NCBI RefSeq assembly: GCF_004078655.1
Contig: NZ_RZNC01000001.1
Coordinates: forward strand, 434,001 to 498,000
From: Labedella populi
GTDB lineage: Bacteria; Actinomycetota; Actinomycetes; Actinomycetales; Microbacteriaceae
Direction: 5' to 3'
DNA: 64,000 nt
Positions within the stretch are counted from its first letter, which is position 1, and each line of letters begins with the position of its first letter. The translations under genes and the position numbers were made by a program. Shown piece by piece: positions 1-7,968 of this stretch. The notes beneath the pieces were generated by a model. That model was not told the origin of the DNA, did no database searches, and saw only the letters and a program-made list of their open reading frames with translations.

Positions 1-58
1 CGAAGACGTGGCTGCCTCGTCCGAACCGTTCCATGATCTTCGACCGTACAGCGTGCAT
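1..58 (-). CDS. N-terminal start of an unidentified protein, cut by the window edge
   Basis: A minus-strand reading frame begins at an ATG at 58 behind a clear GAGGAG ribosome binding site and runs out of the window. Only 19 residues are visible (MHAVRSKIMERFGRGSHVF). The short basic start followed by GRGSHVF resembles the beginning of DUF6088/AbiEi-type antitoxin proteins, which usually read RGxVF here, but this is too little to name it. It is divergent from the gene at 194. Confidence 0.4.
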   Translation of the reverse strand, partial: MHAVRSKIMERFGRGSHVF

Positions 59-193
59 GCCGTTCTCCTCGCCTCCGCGCGGCGCTCAGCGCGCCTCACC
101 CGTCATAGGTGTCGGCACGGCACCTGATCGGACACGAACCGCAAACTCTCCCCGTTCATCGCGCGTGTCGCCGGTGTGAGACACGATGGGCTC

Positions 194-952
194 ATGTCGT
201 CACGGCCCGTCTCCTACCGGCAGGTACTCGAAGAATTGCTCGATATCTGGGATCAAGCTCAGACAGCTCGAACGGACGCACAATTGGTGAGGGACCCTGC
301 GGATCGGATCCGCGTCGGGGTCATCGTTCGGGGGCTTGCCGCTCACGCGGTCGACTGCGGTCGGGGAGTCCTAACGCTGTACCGAGCGAGCCAGCCTGTG
401 CCGGCAATCCCGTTGGTCCGGTGCCTTATGGAGGATGCAGTCACGGCGATATGGGTTCATGCAGTCGAGGACGCGTGGCGCTCGTTCAGTAGCGACGGTG
501 CCAAGAGCCGTGCTCGAGCTCTACGTGAAATGCAAGAGCTCGACCCGTCGGACCTCATCGCCGGCGAGCGTCTGGCCGAGACCGAGAAGCTGCTCGAAAT
601 GCTCGGGCCCGCCTCGGGCCACCTCATCCAACAGCGGATGCAGGCAATCGAGGGTGGGGAGAACTGGTACCTGCTCTACCGCGCTGCCTCAGCGTGGACG
701 CACGCGGGAGTGCCCATCGTGGACCTCTACACGGAAGTCGATGAGAGGTCTGAGATTGGGATGTCTGCTCGCCCTCACGCCTCGTTCCGCAACGCCAGCG
801 CGTACATCGCCCTCGCCGCAACGTACCTGCTCCATACGCTCGCGATCTGGGATAGGTGCCAAGTTGACCGGCCCGACAGAGAACGCCTCGACGACCTCAC
901 CCAGCGGCTCGGGCTCACGTCCACGTACAAAGCGCGCGCATCAAGCACCTGA
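194..952 (+). CDS. hypothetical protein, possibly DUF5677-like
   Basis: An open frame of 252 residues from ATG 194; a GTG at 176 in the same frame would add six residues and neither start has a strong ribosome binding site. The protein looks soluble and mostly helical, with no signal peptide or membrane segment. The stretch around residues 55-95 (AAHAVDCGRGVLTLYRAS, then a run containing LVRCLMEDA) resembles helical proteins grouped as DUF5677, function unknown. It stands alone between a divergent partial gene and a convergent small gene. The domain match is from memory and tentative. Confidence 0.5.
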   Translation: MSSRPVSYRQVLEELLDIWDQAQTARTDAQLVRDPADRIRVGVIVRGLAAHAVDCGRGVLTLYRASQPVPAIPLVRCLMEDAVTAIWVHAVEDAWRSFSSDGAKSRARALREMQELDPSDLIAGERLAETEKLLEMLGPASGHLIQQRMQAIEGGENWYLLYRAASAWTHAGVPIVDLYTEVDERSEIGMSARPHASFRNASAYIALAATYLLHTLAIWDRCQVDRPDRERLDDLTQRLGLTSTYKARASST

Positions 953-1017
953 CCCCGGGCGGGCCGACTTCGGCCGCAACGACGAGCTGCACGCGCCAAT
1001 CGGTTTAGAGCGCGTTT

Positions 1018-1218
1018 CTACTGTTCGACGCCGACGATGATTCCGTTGTTCATCGTGGCCGCAAGGTCGCACAACGCTTCAGCTTGAGCGAGGGTGACGA
1101 TGTCGCGTTCCTGCGGCGTGAGGACGCGATCGGCGCTCTTCAACTCGGTGCGGATCTCCGTCAGTTCCTTGCGGAGAGCGATGAAGTGCTTCGTATCCGG
1201 GCTCAGGCTCATGCGCAC
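1018..1218 (-). CDS. small hypothetical protein, 66 residues
   Basis: A short minus-strand frame starts at GTG 1218, nine bases after a GGGAGG ribosome binding site, with an alternative in-frame ATG at 1212. The product is charged and helical (ALRKELTEIRTELKSADRVL, then LAQAEALCDLAATMNNG) and could form a short coiled coil. It lies downstream of the MazG-like gene on the same strand, about 50 bp away, and one copy of the 18-bp dispersed motif sits in the gap. Family not recognised; it is supported by the ribosome binding site and same-strand neighbour. Confidence 0.5.
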   Translation of the reverse strand: MRMSLSPDTKHFIALRKELTEIRTELKSADRVLTPQERDIVTLAQAEALCDLAATMNNGIIVGVEQ

Positions 1219-1252
1219 ATAATGGCACCTCCCATCCGAGGTCCCGCCACAT

Positions 1253-1270
1253 TGTCCGTAAGAGGATGGT
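1253..1270. repeat. dispersed 18-bp motif, copy 1
   Basis: TGTCCGTAAGAGGATGGT matches the motif TGTCCGTATGGGGATCGT found at 2291 and 4894 at 15 of 18 positions. It lies directly against the stop codon of the MazG-like gene and about 35 bp upstream of the small gene starting at 1218. Its role is unknown. Confidence 0.5.
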
Positions 1271-1618
1271 CTAACGCGCGGGCTTCCAGACGAGCCACTT
1301 CCGACCAACCTCGTCCCACAGATCGACTTCGAACCGTTCAGCCAGCAACAGGACCTGAGCGAATACATCCGCCATCTCTGCGCGAAAGTCGGCCTCGAGC
1401 TCCTCCGAGGATCGGCCCTTGTCCCGCGCCTGCCCGGCTCGCGCGAGATAGGCCTGTGTCAGTTCGCCCACCTCCTCGTGCAGCTTGAGTAAGAGCCAGT
1501 CGTCGGTTCGCTCGATCTCGTTCCGCGCGGCATAGCCCTGGGACACAAGCTCGACGTCACGTTGTAAGCGTTGTAGTTCCATCAGAGCAGTCTCGTGGTC
1601 GCTCCGGAGGCCGAGCAA
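1271..1618 (-). CDS. MazG-like nucleotide pyrophosphohydrolase
   Basis: A 115-residue protein with the metal-binding pattern of the all-alpha NTP pyrophosphatase (MazG) superfamily: EEVGE at about 48-52 and EMADV at about 81-85, on two helices that would coordinate magnesium. The family hydrolyses nucleoside triphosphates to monophosphate and pyrophosphate, and the length fits single-domain MazG-like proteins. The longest start is TTG 1618 preceded by a GGAG; an ATG at 1582 would remove 12 residues and keep the catalytic part. Neighbours on the same strand are a methyltransferase and a small protein. Substrate cannot be told; a house-cleaning or phage-related role is possible. Confidence 0.75.
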   Translation of the reverse strand: MLGLRSDHETALMELQRLQRDVELVSQGYAARNEIERTDDWLLLKLHEEVGELTQAYLARAGQARDKGRSSEELEADFRAEMADVFAQVLLLAERFEVDLWDEVGRKWLVWKPAR

Positions 1619-1651
1619 CCATGCGCTCCGTCGAGGTCCGACGGGGACCGC

Positions 1652-2266
1652 TCAACGCCCAGTGACGCGCAGCCGAGCAAGGATGGCGCCATGAGGGCGG
1701 GGTTTCGGCGCTGCTCCCGTGCGCGTGTGGATCTCCACGACCTCGAAGCCCGCTCGTCTCACTTCCTCCGCCAGAACCTCGGGCGGCCACCGGTACGCCC
1801 CGACAACGGCGTGCTCGAAAGGCTCGACCGCGGGGCCGGTGAAGAACCCCAGCAGCAGACCTCCCCCGGGCCGCAGGACGCGTGCGAACTCACCGAGAGG
1901 ACGAGCGATGGTCGCGGGTTTGTGATGGATCAGCGAGTACCAGGCGAGGACGCCCCCGAGGCTCCCGGGGGCGTCTGGAAGCACGTCGATGCTGCCGACA
2001 TCGAACGGCACTCCGGGATGAACCTCCCGAGCATGAGCGATGAAGGCCCGTACGTGATCGACGCCGCGCGAATCGTGGCCCTTCTCCGCCAAATATCCGG
2101 TCCAATGCCCGGGACCGCAACCGGCATCCAATATCGGACCATCAATCTGACCAGCCCAGGCCGTCACCAGCTGCACATCCGAAGGGTGAACAGACTCCAT
2201 TGACCCGAAGAGAGTCGTGTACTCCTCTGCTCGCTTCGAGTAGGAGGTCTGAACATCCGACGGCAT
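1652..2266 (-). CDS. class I SAM-dependent methyltransferase
   Basis: A 204-residue protein with the Rossmann methyltransferase core. Motif I DAGCGPG lies at residues 47-53 and binds S-adenosylmethionine, followed by the acidic strand end GVDHV and the post-II region VLAWYSLIHH and VLRPGG. This layout is that of Methyltransf_11/25 small-molecule methyltransferases. Substrate is not evident. The gene starts at ATG 2266 and lies about 30 bp from the MazG-like gene on the same strand, so the two may be cotranscribed. One 18-bp motif (2291) lies just upstream of the start. Confidence 0.85.
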   Translation of the reverse strand: MPSDVQTSYSKRAEEYTTLFGSMESVHPSDVQLVTAWAGQIDGPILDAGCGPGHWTGYLAEKGHDSRGVDHVRAFIAHAREVHPGVPFDVGSIDVLPDAPGSLGGVLAWYSLIHHKPATIARPLGEFARVLRPGGGLLLGFFTGPAVEPFEHAVVGAYRWPPEVLAEEVRRAGFEVVEIHTRTGAAPKPRPHGAILARLRVTGR

Positions 2267-2290
2267 AGGACCAGCCTAGGCAAGCCGTCC

Positions 2291-2308
2291 TGTCCGTATG
2301 GGGATCGT
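2291..2308. repeat. dispersed 18-bp motif, copy 2
   Basis: TGTCCGTATGGGGATCGT, identical over all 18 bases to the copy at 4894. It sits in the 108-bp gap between the methyltransferase start and the stop of the gene at 2375. Confidence 0.6.
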
Positions 2309-2374
2309 CTTTCGGAATTCAGGCCGCAGATTCTTCGGCGCGAGGTTGAGCTGACATAATATCCAATATCGGCT

Positions 2375-3190
2375 CTAATTAGAGAGTGGTTTCGATTCGG
2401 CGAGAAGTGCTTCGTGCATCTCGTCGCGATCAGCCGGAGAGATCGACGCCAGGTCGGCCGCCGACGTGATGAGATGCCCACCCGCTGTGAGTCTCATGTC
2501 CGAAAGAAGCGATGACGAAAAGATGGGTATGCCGTTCTCGCTCTTACGGCGCTCTCGCCCGACGAGGCTATCCGCGTACTGCAACTCATAGAACACGCGA
2601 TCTAGCGACCATGGAGACCACTCTGTGACGGACTCGAGCTCGACGTCTGGCAGTGGGTTGTCCTTGTCTGCGATCAGCGCCAATGCCACGAGCTTCGGCC
2701 AGCTCAGGCCCTCAACGGTGGTGATTAGCCAGTGCGCTGTGCGTTCGTCGAGCCAATCGCTGACGGCAACGTTCGCCAGCGTCGCCGCAATGTGGGGCAG
2801 CTTGCGCTCTTCAAACGATCCCCGCGCGACCTGCAGGACGTGTTCGATGACCTCGTCTGCGGGTGATCGCCCGTCCAGCCGCGCCCGGATGATCTCGTCA
2901 CCCCGCAGTGTGGCGCCCTCCTCGAGGTGCTTGATCAGACGATCGCGCGCGAGGACGACAACGGCCCCGATCCTGCTCTTCTCGCGCGCTGACAGGAGAC
3001 GGCTGCTCGCTTCGCTGAGAGCAGTGGTGATGCCCGTCCCGAGCACGGCACCGAACACGGCGCCCGGGGGACCCGCCACGGCAGAACCGACGCCGGCACC
3101 AGCGAGCGCGCCCGCGAGGTCGGCTCCGTAGCCCAGCCATCGGTCGACTATCGACGCGTCAGGATCCGGGGTAGACGGCACGGGGCTCAC
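2375..3190 (-). CDS. hypothetical protein with glycine-rich membrane hairpin
   Basis: A 271-residue protein. Residues about 20-60 are a glycine/alanine-rich hydrophobic stretch (DLAGALAGAGVGSAVAGPPG, then AVFGAVLGTGITTALS) typical of glycine-zipper or membrane-inserting segments. The rest is soluble and helical, including a block with EERKLPHIAATLANVAVSDW and LTWPKL-like text. I recall similar C-terminal blocks in uncharacterised proteins near mobile or defence genes, but cannot name the family. It starts at a GTG with no convincing ribosome binding site, so the true start is uncertain. It is bracketed, together with the next two genes, by two identical 18-bp motifs. Confidence 0.5.
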   Translation of the reverse strand: MSPVPSTPDPDASIVDRWLGYGADLAGALAGAGVGSAVAGPPGAVFGAVLGTGITTALSEASSRLLSAREKSRIGAVVVLARDRLIKHLEEGATLRGDEIIRARLDGRSPADEVIEHVLQVARGSFEERKLPHIAATLANVAVSDWLDERTAHWLITTVEGLSWPKLVALALIADKDNPLPDVELESVTEWSPWSLDRVFYELQYADSLVGRERRKSENGIPIFSSSLLSDMRLTAGGHLITSAADLASISPADRDEMHEALLAESKPLSN

Positions 3191-3202
3191 ACTACTGATC
3201 AG

Positions 3203-3234
3203 AAGGCCCCCCGCGCAGCTGCCTGAGGGGCTTT
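3203..3234 (-). terminator. probable terminator
   Basis: On the minus strand AAGCCCC and GGGGCCTT form an imperfect GC-rich stem with one bulge, followed by TCTGATC. It lies just downstream of the membrane gene ending at 3260 and before the next minus-strand gene. Confidence 0.4.
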
Positions 3235-3259
3235 CCGTTACGTCGGTTGTCGCCTTGTT

Positions 3260-3727
3260 TCAGCGGGGTTGCAGCATTGGCGATTGGCGTCCGCCTCGTC
3301 GGAGAGTGAGGAGTGCAGCGACGACGCTGACCCCTGCTGCGAGCGTCCCGGTCGCGATGACGGTGAGTGTCCACATCTCGTCGGCTGGCCTACTTGTTGC
3401 CTCGTTGTTCGACGCCTCGCCGAACAACACGACCATCACCAGGAACGCACACGAGGCAACGGCGGCGGCCAGCGTGCTGAGGGTCGGCAGTGACGAACCA
3501 CCGATCGCTGCAGACCAAGCTCGACCGAGATACCAGCCGAGGGCGAGGAGAGACAACGCCATGACGGAGTACAGCGCTGTAGCGGCGATCATCAGCGCCG
3601 GCGTATCGCTATCGCCGTCGAAAGGGACTGCGGGAGAGGACGTCGACGCACCCATCGCCCCCATCGCCACCAAGCTGGCCAGGAGCACCACTGCGGACAC
3701 GGCACTCGCTCGAAGGTTCCTCTGCAT
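3260..3727 (-). CDS. four-helix membrane protein of unknown function
   Basis: A 155-residue hydrophobic protein with about four membrane segments (residues about 7-27, 45-67, 80-100 and 118-140) and a short basic C terminus (TLRRGGRQSPMLQPR). The start at ATG 3727 follows a good AGAGGAAC ribosome binding site; an upstream ATG at 3751 would overlap the preceding gene. It lies 11 bp downstream of the secreted-protein gene ending at 3739 and is almost certainly cotranscribed with it, which suggests a function tied to that exported product. No catalytic motif is visible. Confidence 0.65.
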   Translation of the reverse strand: MQRNLRASAVSAVVLLASLVAMGAMGASTSSPAVPFDGDSDTPALMIAATALYSVMALSLLALGWYLGRAWSAAIGGSSLPTLSTLAAAVASCAFLVMVVLFGEASNNEATSRPADEMWTLTVIATGTLAAGVSVVAALLTLRRGGRQSPMLQPR

Positions 3728-3738
3728 GATTGTTCCTC

Positions 3739-4713
3739 TCACCATGAGCATTTCGACGTGACAGCCTTGACCGGATCCTTACTTGTGCCGCGGCTGCTCT
3801 CGAGGTCCCACGTCGGCTTCTTGTCGACCCCGAGCCATCCACCGACCCCGATGAGCGCCTTTCCCCAAGCATGGCAAAGCCACTGTTGACGATAGGTGAC
3901 CTTCCGAAGCTCTGTACCTTTCGACTTGCTCGACTTCGTCACCTTATTCAAGAGCTCACTCCACCCAGCCCAGTCCGCATCGTGGGAATTGATAGCCGCC
4001 ATCATCGGCGTCACTGACACAGAGATCGCGGGCTTGCCCTTATACGTCCACCACTTGAACTTCGAGATGAGGTCGACTCCCAGCCAGGGATCGGCAACGA
4101 CGGGGAACGCAGAATCCTTCGTGACCCCGACGTGCTGCGTGATCGTATTCCCTTGCATCGTGTAGTGGGTTTCCACCGCCTCGCCGTTCGCGTCAGTGGC
4201 CCAGGGCGGCGCCACAAAGACCGCTGGCGACCCGTCCAAGTTGTAGGCAACGGCTCCCCCGCCTTCTAGCGGCTCGAGTGCGGCTCCCTCAGGAAGGTCG
4301 ATCGTGTAGTCGTATGTCGTCGGCGCGCTGGAATCGTTCAGGACCGAGTGGATCGCGACGGAGCCGTCGTCAAGGACTGCTGGGACGACGCTGTATGACT
4401 CGTCGACAGACAGCGAAACCAGATTTTCTGCCAACGAGGAGTCTGCCGACTCTGCCACAGGTAACTCGACGGTCAAGTCCGTGCCACCGTCATCAAGGCT
4501 GACGGTGTTCCCGTTGACGGCCGCCTTCTGAGCGGATAGATCATCGAAGCGCTCTGCTACCGGCGATACGTCGGTGACATGCTCTGCGTCCGAAACGGCG
4601 TCGTCCGCGTAGGCGGGCACCACCGTCGCCCCTCCGATCATCGCCCCAAGTGAAATGGCAACGAGAACCATCTGATCCCGACGCCGTCTCACGCCGACCG
4701 ATTGCGTGTTCAT
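3739..4713 (-). CDS. secreted protein with C-terminal DUF2599-like domain
   Basis: A 324-residue exported protein. ATG 4713 is chosen because it follows GGGGGGAAC and begins a typical signal peptide (RRRR, then a hydrophobic stretch ending PAYADDA at about residue 39). The middle third is beta-rich with long acidic stretches. The last 45 residues (RQQWLCHAWG, later WDLESSRG and ending KCSW) contain the Cys, His and Trp pattern I associate with DUF2599, found at the ends of secreted actinobacterial proteins. Function is unknown. It is the first gene of a two-gene unit with the membrane protein at 3260 and is embedded in an accessory region. Confidence 0.65.
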   Translation of the reverse strand: MNTQSVGVRRRRDQMVLVAISLGAMIGGATVVPAYADDAVSDAEHVTDVSPVAERFDDLSAQKAAVNGNTVSLDDGGTDLTVELPVAESADSSLAENLVSLSVDESYSVVPAVLDDGSVAIHSVLNDSSAPTTYDYTIDLPEGAALEPLEGGGAVAYNLDGSPAVFVAPPWATDANGEAVETHYTMQGNTITQHVGVTKDSAFPVVADPWLGVDLISKFKWWTYKGKPAISVSVTPMMAAINSHDADWAGWSELLNKVTKSSKSKGTELRKVTYRQQWLCHAWGKALIGVGGWLGVDKKPTWDLESSRGTSKDPVKAVTSKCSW

Positions 4714-5052
4714 GTTCCCCCCTTCTACCGCGGACCCCCGGTTCGCCTGCTGTGAATCTAGCTCGGACGTCTCAGGAGCACAGTCGGGCAGATAGGGGAC
4801 GCAGTTGGGGGGTGACGCGGGAGTGCCGCAGCCGTCGCTTCTGACTCGGTGCAACTCCGAATGTTGGGACACGAATCTGTCGAGCCGTCACGTTGTCCGT
4901 ATGGGGATCGTTCCACGAGACCCCCCGGGAATCTTGTGGGCTTGTGTGATGCTTCGCCATGGTATGGCAACTTTCCTCGCTCGCACCCCAGGCGAGAGGG
5001 CGCCTCTCAGAAGACTCTTCCTACGCGGTAGCGCGCCACAAACAGGGCAAAA
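4714..5052. other. intergenic region without a recognisable gene
   Basis: About 340 bp upstream of the DUF2599-type gene. It contains one copy of the 18-bp motif but no reading frame that looks coding on either strand. Confidence 0.5.
4894..4911. repeat. dispersed 18-bp motif, copy 3
   Basis: TGTCCGTATGGGGATCGT, identical to copy 2. Copies 2 and 3 bracket the three minus-strand genes between 2375 and 4713 as a 2.6-kb direct-repeat unit. Confidence 0.6.
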
Positions 5053-5088
5053 TTATCGGGTGGGGGCCGGCTTGCCCCCACCCGATAA
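5053..5088 (-). terminator. strong hairpin terminator, minus strand
   Basis: A perfect 15-bp stem (TTATCGGGTGGGGGC, loop CGGCTT) followed on the minus strand by AATTTTGCCC. It lies about 70 bp outside the left end of the insertion sequence. Removing the IS would place it directly after the stop codon of the protease gene now at 6562, so it is probably that gene's original terminator. Confidence 0.7.
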
Positions 5089-5210
5089 GACCAGAACGAT
5101 TCGCGGGAAGTGTGGGTGGCTGTGGCTTACTTCCCGCTGCTCGAGCTGGTATGTGGGCTAGGGTGTGTTGCTAAAGGCGCTTCGGTAGCTAGCGGGTAAG
5201 TCTTGGACGC

Positions 5211-6093
5211 GTGTCGCGCGATGTGATTTCCGATGAGGCGTGGGCTGTGATCGGTCCGCTGTTCCCGACTGCCAAGGTGACCGGGCGGCCTCCGGTGGAT
5301 AGACGCATTGTGGTCGAGGCCACCGCGTGGAGGTTTCGCACGGGTGCGCCGTGGCGGGACGTGCCGGAGCGGTTCGGGAACTGGAACACGATCTACAAGA
5401 ACTTCAACCGGTGGGCCGAACAGGGCGTGTGGGTGCGCGTGCTGGAGAAGGCGCAGTCGCTCGCGCAGCAGTCCGGGGACCTGGATTGGGTCGCGTCGAT
5501 CGACTCCACGATCGTGCGCGTGCACCAGCACGGCGCTACCCTTCCCCGCACCACAGGGGGCTCTGTCGAACTACAAGAAGTTCGGTGAGGAACCGGCGGA
5601 TCACGCGATCGGCCGCTCCCGCGGTGGGCTGACGACAAAGAACCACCTGGTCTGCGACGGGAAGGGCAGGGCCCTCGCGTTCATCCTCACCCCGGGACAG
5701 GCGGCGGACACCAGCATGCTGACTGCGACGCTGAGCGAGATCCGCGTCCCGAGCGGGAGGGGCAGGCCGCGGTCCCGGCCGGACCGGGTGCTCGCGGACA
5801 AGGGCTACCCGTCGAAGGCAAACCGGGCCTGGCTGCGCGAGCGCGGAATCGCCGCGACGATCCCCGAGCGTGACGATCAGATCGCCCACCGGCGCAAGCG
5901 GCGCGGGCGACCGATCGATTTCGGCGACGAGCAGCGGGTCCGCTACCGCGGCCGCAACGTTGTCGAGCGATGCTTCAACAAGCTCAAGCAGTGGCGCGGG
6001 ATCGCGATGCGTTCAGACAAGACCGCCTGCAACTACCATTCCGGGCTCTGCCTCGCCGCGACACTCCACTGGCTCACCAGCAGCGTTCACTGA
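5211..6093 (+). CDS. IS5-family transposase, two overlapping frames
   Basis: The first frame (GTG 5211 to 5588) encodes the N-terminal helix-turn-helix region (DUF4096-like, GRPPVDRR) and the start of the DDE fold, with the first catalytic Asp in ASIDSTIVR. The second frame continues the protein from about 5560 to 6093 with GRSRGGLTTK, the second Asp in DRVLADKGYPSK, and the final Glu near GRNVVERCFNKLKQWRG. Joining them needs a +1 shift, or loss of one G, at the five-G run 5556-5560. Two-frame transposases with frameshifting are normal in this group, but a disabling single-base insertion cannot be excluded. Confidence 0.85.
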
Positions 6094-6518
6094 GCATCAA
6101 CGTCGGCTGCTTGGTCCTCGCTCGCGCGCTTCAACCCTGCTAAGTGATACCGCCACCCCTCTTCGTGTTCCGCAGGCAACGAGTGCGGAGTCCGAGCGCG
6201 GGAGAATCCTGACTCGGTGAGTGTGACCGAGGTCGACTCCCCGTGCGTAACGAGGTCAATCACGACGTCGAGGGGGTGATCCCAGCCCTCTTCCGTCCAG
6301 CTGAATCCGAGAAGACTCGGCTCGTCGCATCGCGTGACGCTTCCCGTCGCACTTGCCTGGCGGCCTTCCTCGACCCAGGTCTCAACGAGCGGAGAGCCGA
6401 CGACCGCCTCAAAGCGCATCTCAGGCCACCACGCGCCCCTACCAACGGTCAGGCACCGCCAGACAACGTCAACAGACGCGTGGATGCTCGTCGCCACCGT
6501 CACCGAATCACGAAGCAC
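6087..6518 (-). CDS. SRPBCC-fold (AHSA1-like) protein, IS passenger
   Basis: A 143-residue protein with the START/Bet v1 (SRPBCC) pattern: an N-terminal strand with SIHASVDVVWRCLT, a central WVEEGRQASATGSVTRCDEP segment, LLGFSWTEEGW, and a C-terminal amphipathic helix containing HEEGWRYHLAGLKR. Such proteins bind hydrophobic ligands; AHSA1-like members are often annotated as activator or toxin/cyclase-like without known substrate. It starts at GTG 6518 with no obvious ribosome binding site. It overlaps the transposase stop by 7 bp tail to tail and lies wholly inside the inverted repeats, so it travels with the element. Confidence 0.75.
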   Translation of the reverse strand: MLRDSVTVATSIHASVDVVWRCLTVGRGAWWPEMRFEAVVGSPLVETWVEEGRQASATGSVTRCDEPSLLGFSWTEEGWDHPLDVVIDLVTHGESTSVTLTESGFSRARTPHSLPAEHEEGWRYHLAGLKRASEDQAADVDAQ

Positions 6519-6561
6519 ATGACCAAGCTATCGACTCAACAGGAGCCTTTAGCAACACGAC

Positions 6562-7857
6562 CTAGGGCACATAGGCGAGGCCCCAGCCGGTCCCGGGGGT
6601 AACAGGCTGGACAATGACCTGGGAACTGCATAGCCGACCACCTGCGTCGCCGGTGCACGTAGGGGACACCGGACCGTGGATTCCGCTGATGATCCCCGAG
6701 GCGTGCAGGAGTCCATCGACAAGACGGTAGGCGGGGCCGCCACTGTCACCCTGGCCTGCGGCCGGGGTGCCCGAAGTTTGGGTGGTGTAGGCGGTTCCCC
6801 AGTAGCAGACGGCCGGTTCTTGGAAGCACGTCGTGTTGTTCGTCGAGGTCACATTGTTGTTGCACACATTTCCCGAGTACGCACCGCTGAAGCAAAGTGA
6901 GTGCCCGACAACTGGGATCGAACCGCCACGCACCAGAGTGATGGGAGTGGTGCTTGTATTTGTTCCCGTAAACACCGCTGGATAGAGCGCTCCGACACTT
7001 CCGCCCGTCCAGCGCCCCAGGTCGTACTGACTGACGGAACTCGTCATCGTGCCGAGTGAGGATCCGTTCCCCACTACTGTGCTGTAGTTCCATTCATTTC
7101 CAGGGTTTTGTCGTCCGCAGTGGTCCGCAGATAACATCGCCGCTTGATTCGTTGTGATGTTCTGAATTCGGTAGCCGGTGCTGCAGCCGTAGCCCGTCTC
7201 CAGGTCCTTCATATATGCACCGCTAATTAGGGTGGAGAACGTCGCGACGTTCCTGAACGCGGTAGCTTGCATCTCCGGAGCTGTCTCAACGGAAACATCG
7301 AGTCCTGTCGTCTGCTTCAGGCGGTCGCTGAGACCACTCATGTCAATCCGCGACGTCGGCGCTGCGATCCTTACGGTGAGAGACGAACCGTCTTTCGCGG
7401 GAAGAATGTCCGCGATCTGAACTCCAGATTCGAGTTTGCCGCCATCGGACGTGAGCGTTCCAATCGCTGCGTCCACCTCTTCCTTTGAGTGGATCGCCGG
7501 AACAATCGAGACACGCTGAGCAGGAAGATACTCATCAAGTTTGGCCTGAAGAGCGGTCGGGTCTTCGGTTGAGTAGACCAACAAGGTTGAAGTAGCCGAA
7601 TCCCACTCAAACGTGTTCACGTCTGGGGCCGAGGGACTAGACATTAGATCCCACAGACCATCCTCAGTATCGGCGGAAAGTCCGTCACTGTCTTTGCCCG
7701 GGGTCTCCCACACTGCGTCAGACGGGATCGGTCCGGTAAATGGGACAAGCCCGGGCCTGTCTTTATCCGCCGCCGCTGCTGGCGTTAGAGAACTAAGGCC
7801 GACGAGAGCCGCGACCGCAACAACACTGAACGTTGTCCTATACATAGGAATTTTCAT
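6562..7857 (-). CDS. secreted chymotrypsin-like (S1) serine protease with propeptide
   Basis: A 431-residue precursor. ATG 7857 follows a GAAGGA site and opens a signal peptide ending near residue 30 (LTPAAAA). Residues about 31-205 look like a propeptide. The protease domain has the catalytic triad His246 in SADHCG, Asp279 in SQYDLGRW and Ser372 in GQGDSGGP, with several cysteines for disulfides, as in streptogrisin and alpha-lytic relatives. It is probably exported and self-activated. The stop codon TAG lies inside the CTAG duplication of the adjacent IS. A lipoprotein gene lies 110 bp upstream on the same strand. Confidence 0.85.
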   Translation of the reverse strand: MKIPMYRTTFSVVAVAALVGLSSLTPAAAADKDRPGLVPFTGPIPSDAVWETPGKDSDGLSADTEDGLWDLMSSPSAPDVNTFEWDSATSTLLVYSTEDPTALQAKLDEYLPAQRVSIVPAIHSKEEVDAAIGTLTSDGGKLESGVQIADILPAKDGSSLTVRIAAPTSRIDMSGLSDRLKQTTGLDVSVETAPEMQATAFRNVATFSTLISGAYMKDLETGYGCSTGYRIQNITTNQAAMLSADHCGRQNPGNEWNYSTVVGNGSSLGTMTSSVSQYDLGRWTGGSVGALYPAVFTGTNTSTTPITLVRGGSIPVVGHSLCFSGAYSGNVCNNNVTSTNNTTCFQEPAVCYWGTAYTTQTSGTPAAGQGDSGGPAYRLVDGLLHASGIISGIHGPVSPTCTGDAGGRLCSSQVIVQPVTPGTGWGLAYVP

Positions 7858-7968
7858 AGAGAGCGAGTCCTTCGCGCACGGATCCGAGAGAGAGCCACCC
7901 AACTCGATTCGAATGCTTAGTCAGCTAACCAAATGATGCAGACGGTCTGCAAGAAGCGACGTTGCAAC

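Larger units (their letters stand above)
5162..6561 (+). mobile_element. IS5-family (IS427-like) insertion sequence with passenger gene, 1.4 kb
   Basis: Terminal inverted repeats share GTGTTGCTAAAGGC (left from 5165, right on the minus strand from 6558), about 17 of 21 bases matching. The element is flanked by a CTAG duplication at 5158-5161 and 6562-6565. Inside are a transposase in two overlapping frames and, converging with it, an SRPBCC-domain gene between the transposase stop and the right repeat. Elements of this group are usually about 0.9 kb with transposase only. The right CTAG includes the stop codon of the neighbouring protease gene, which stays intact. Confidence 0.8.
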
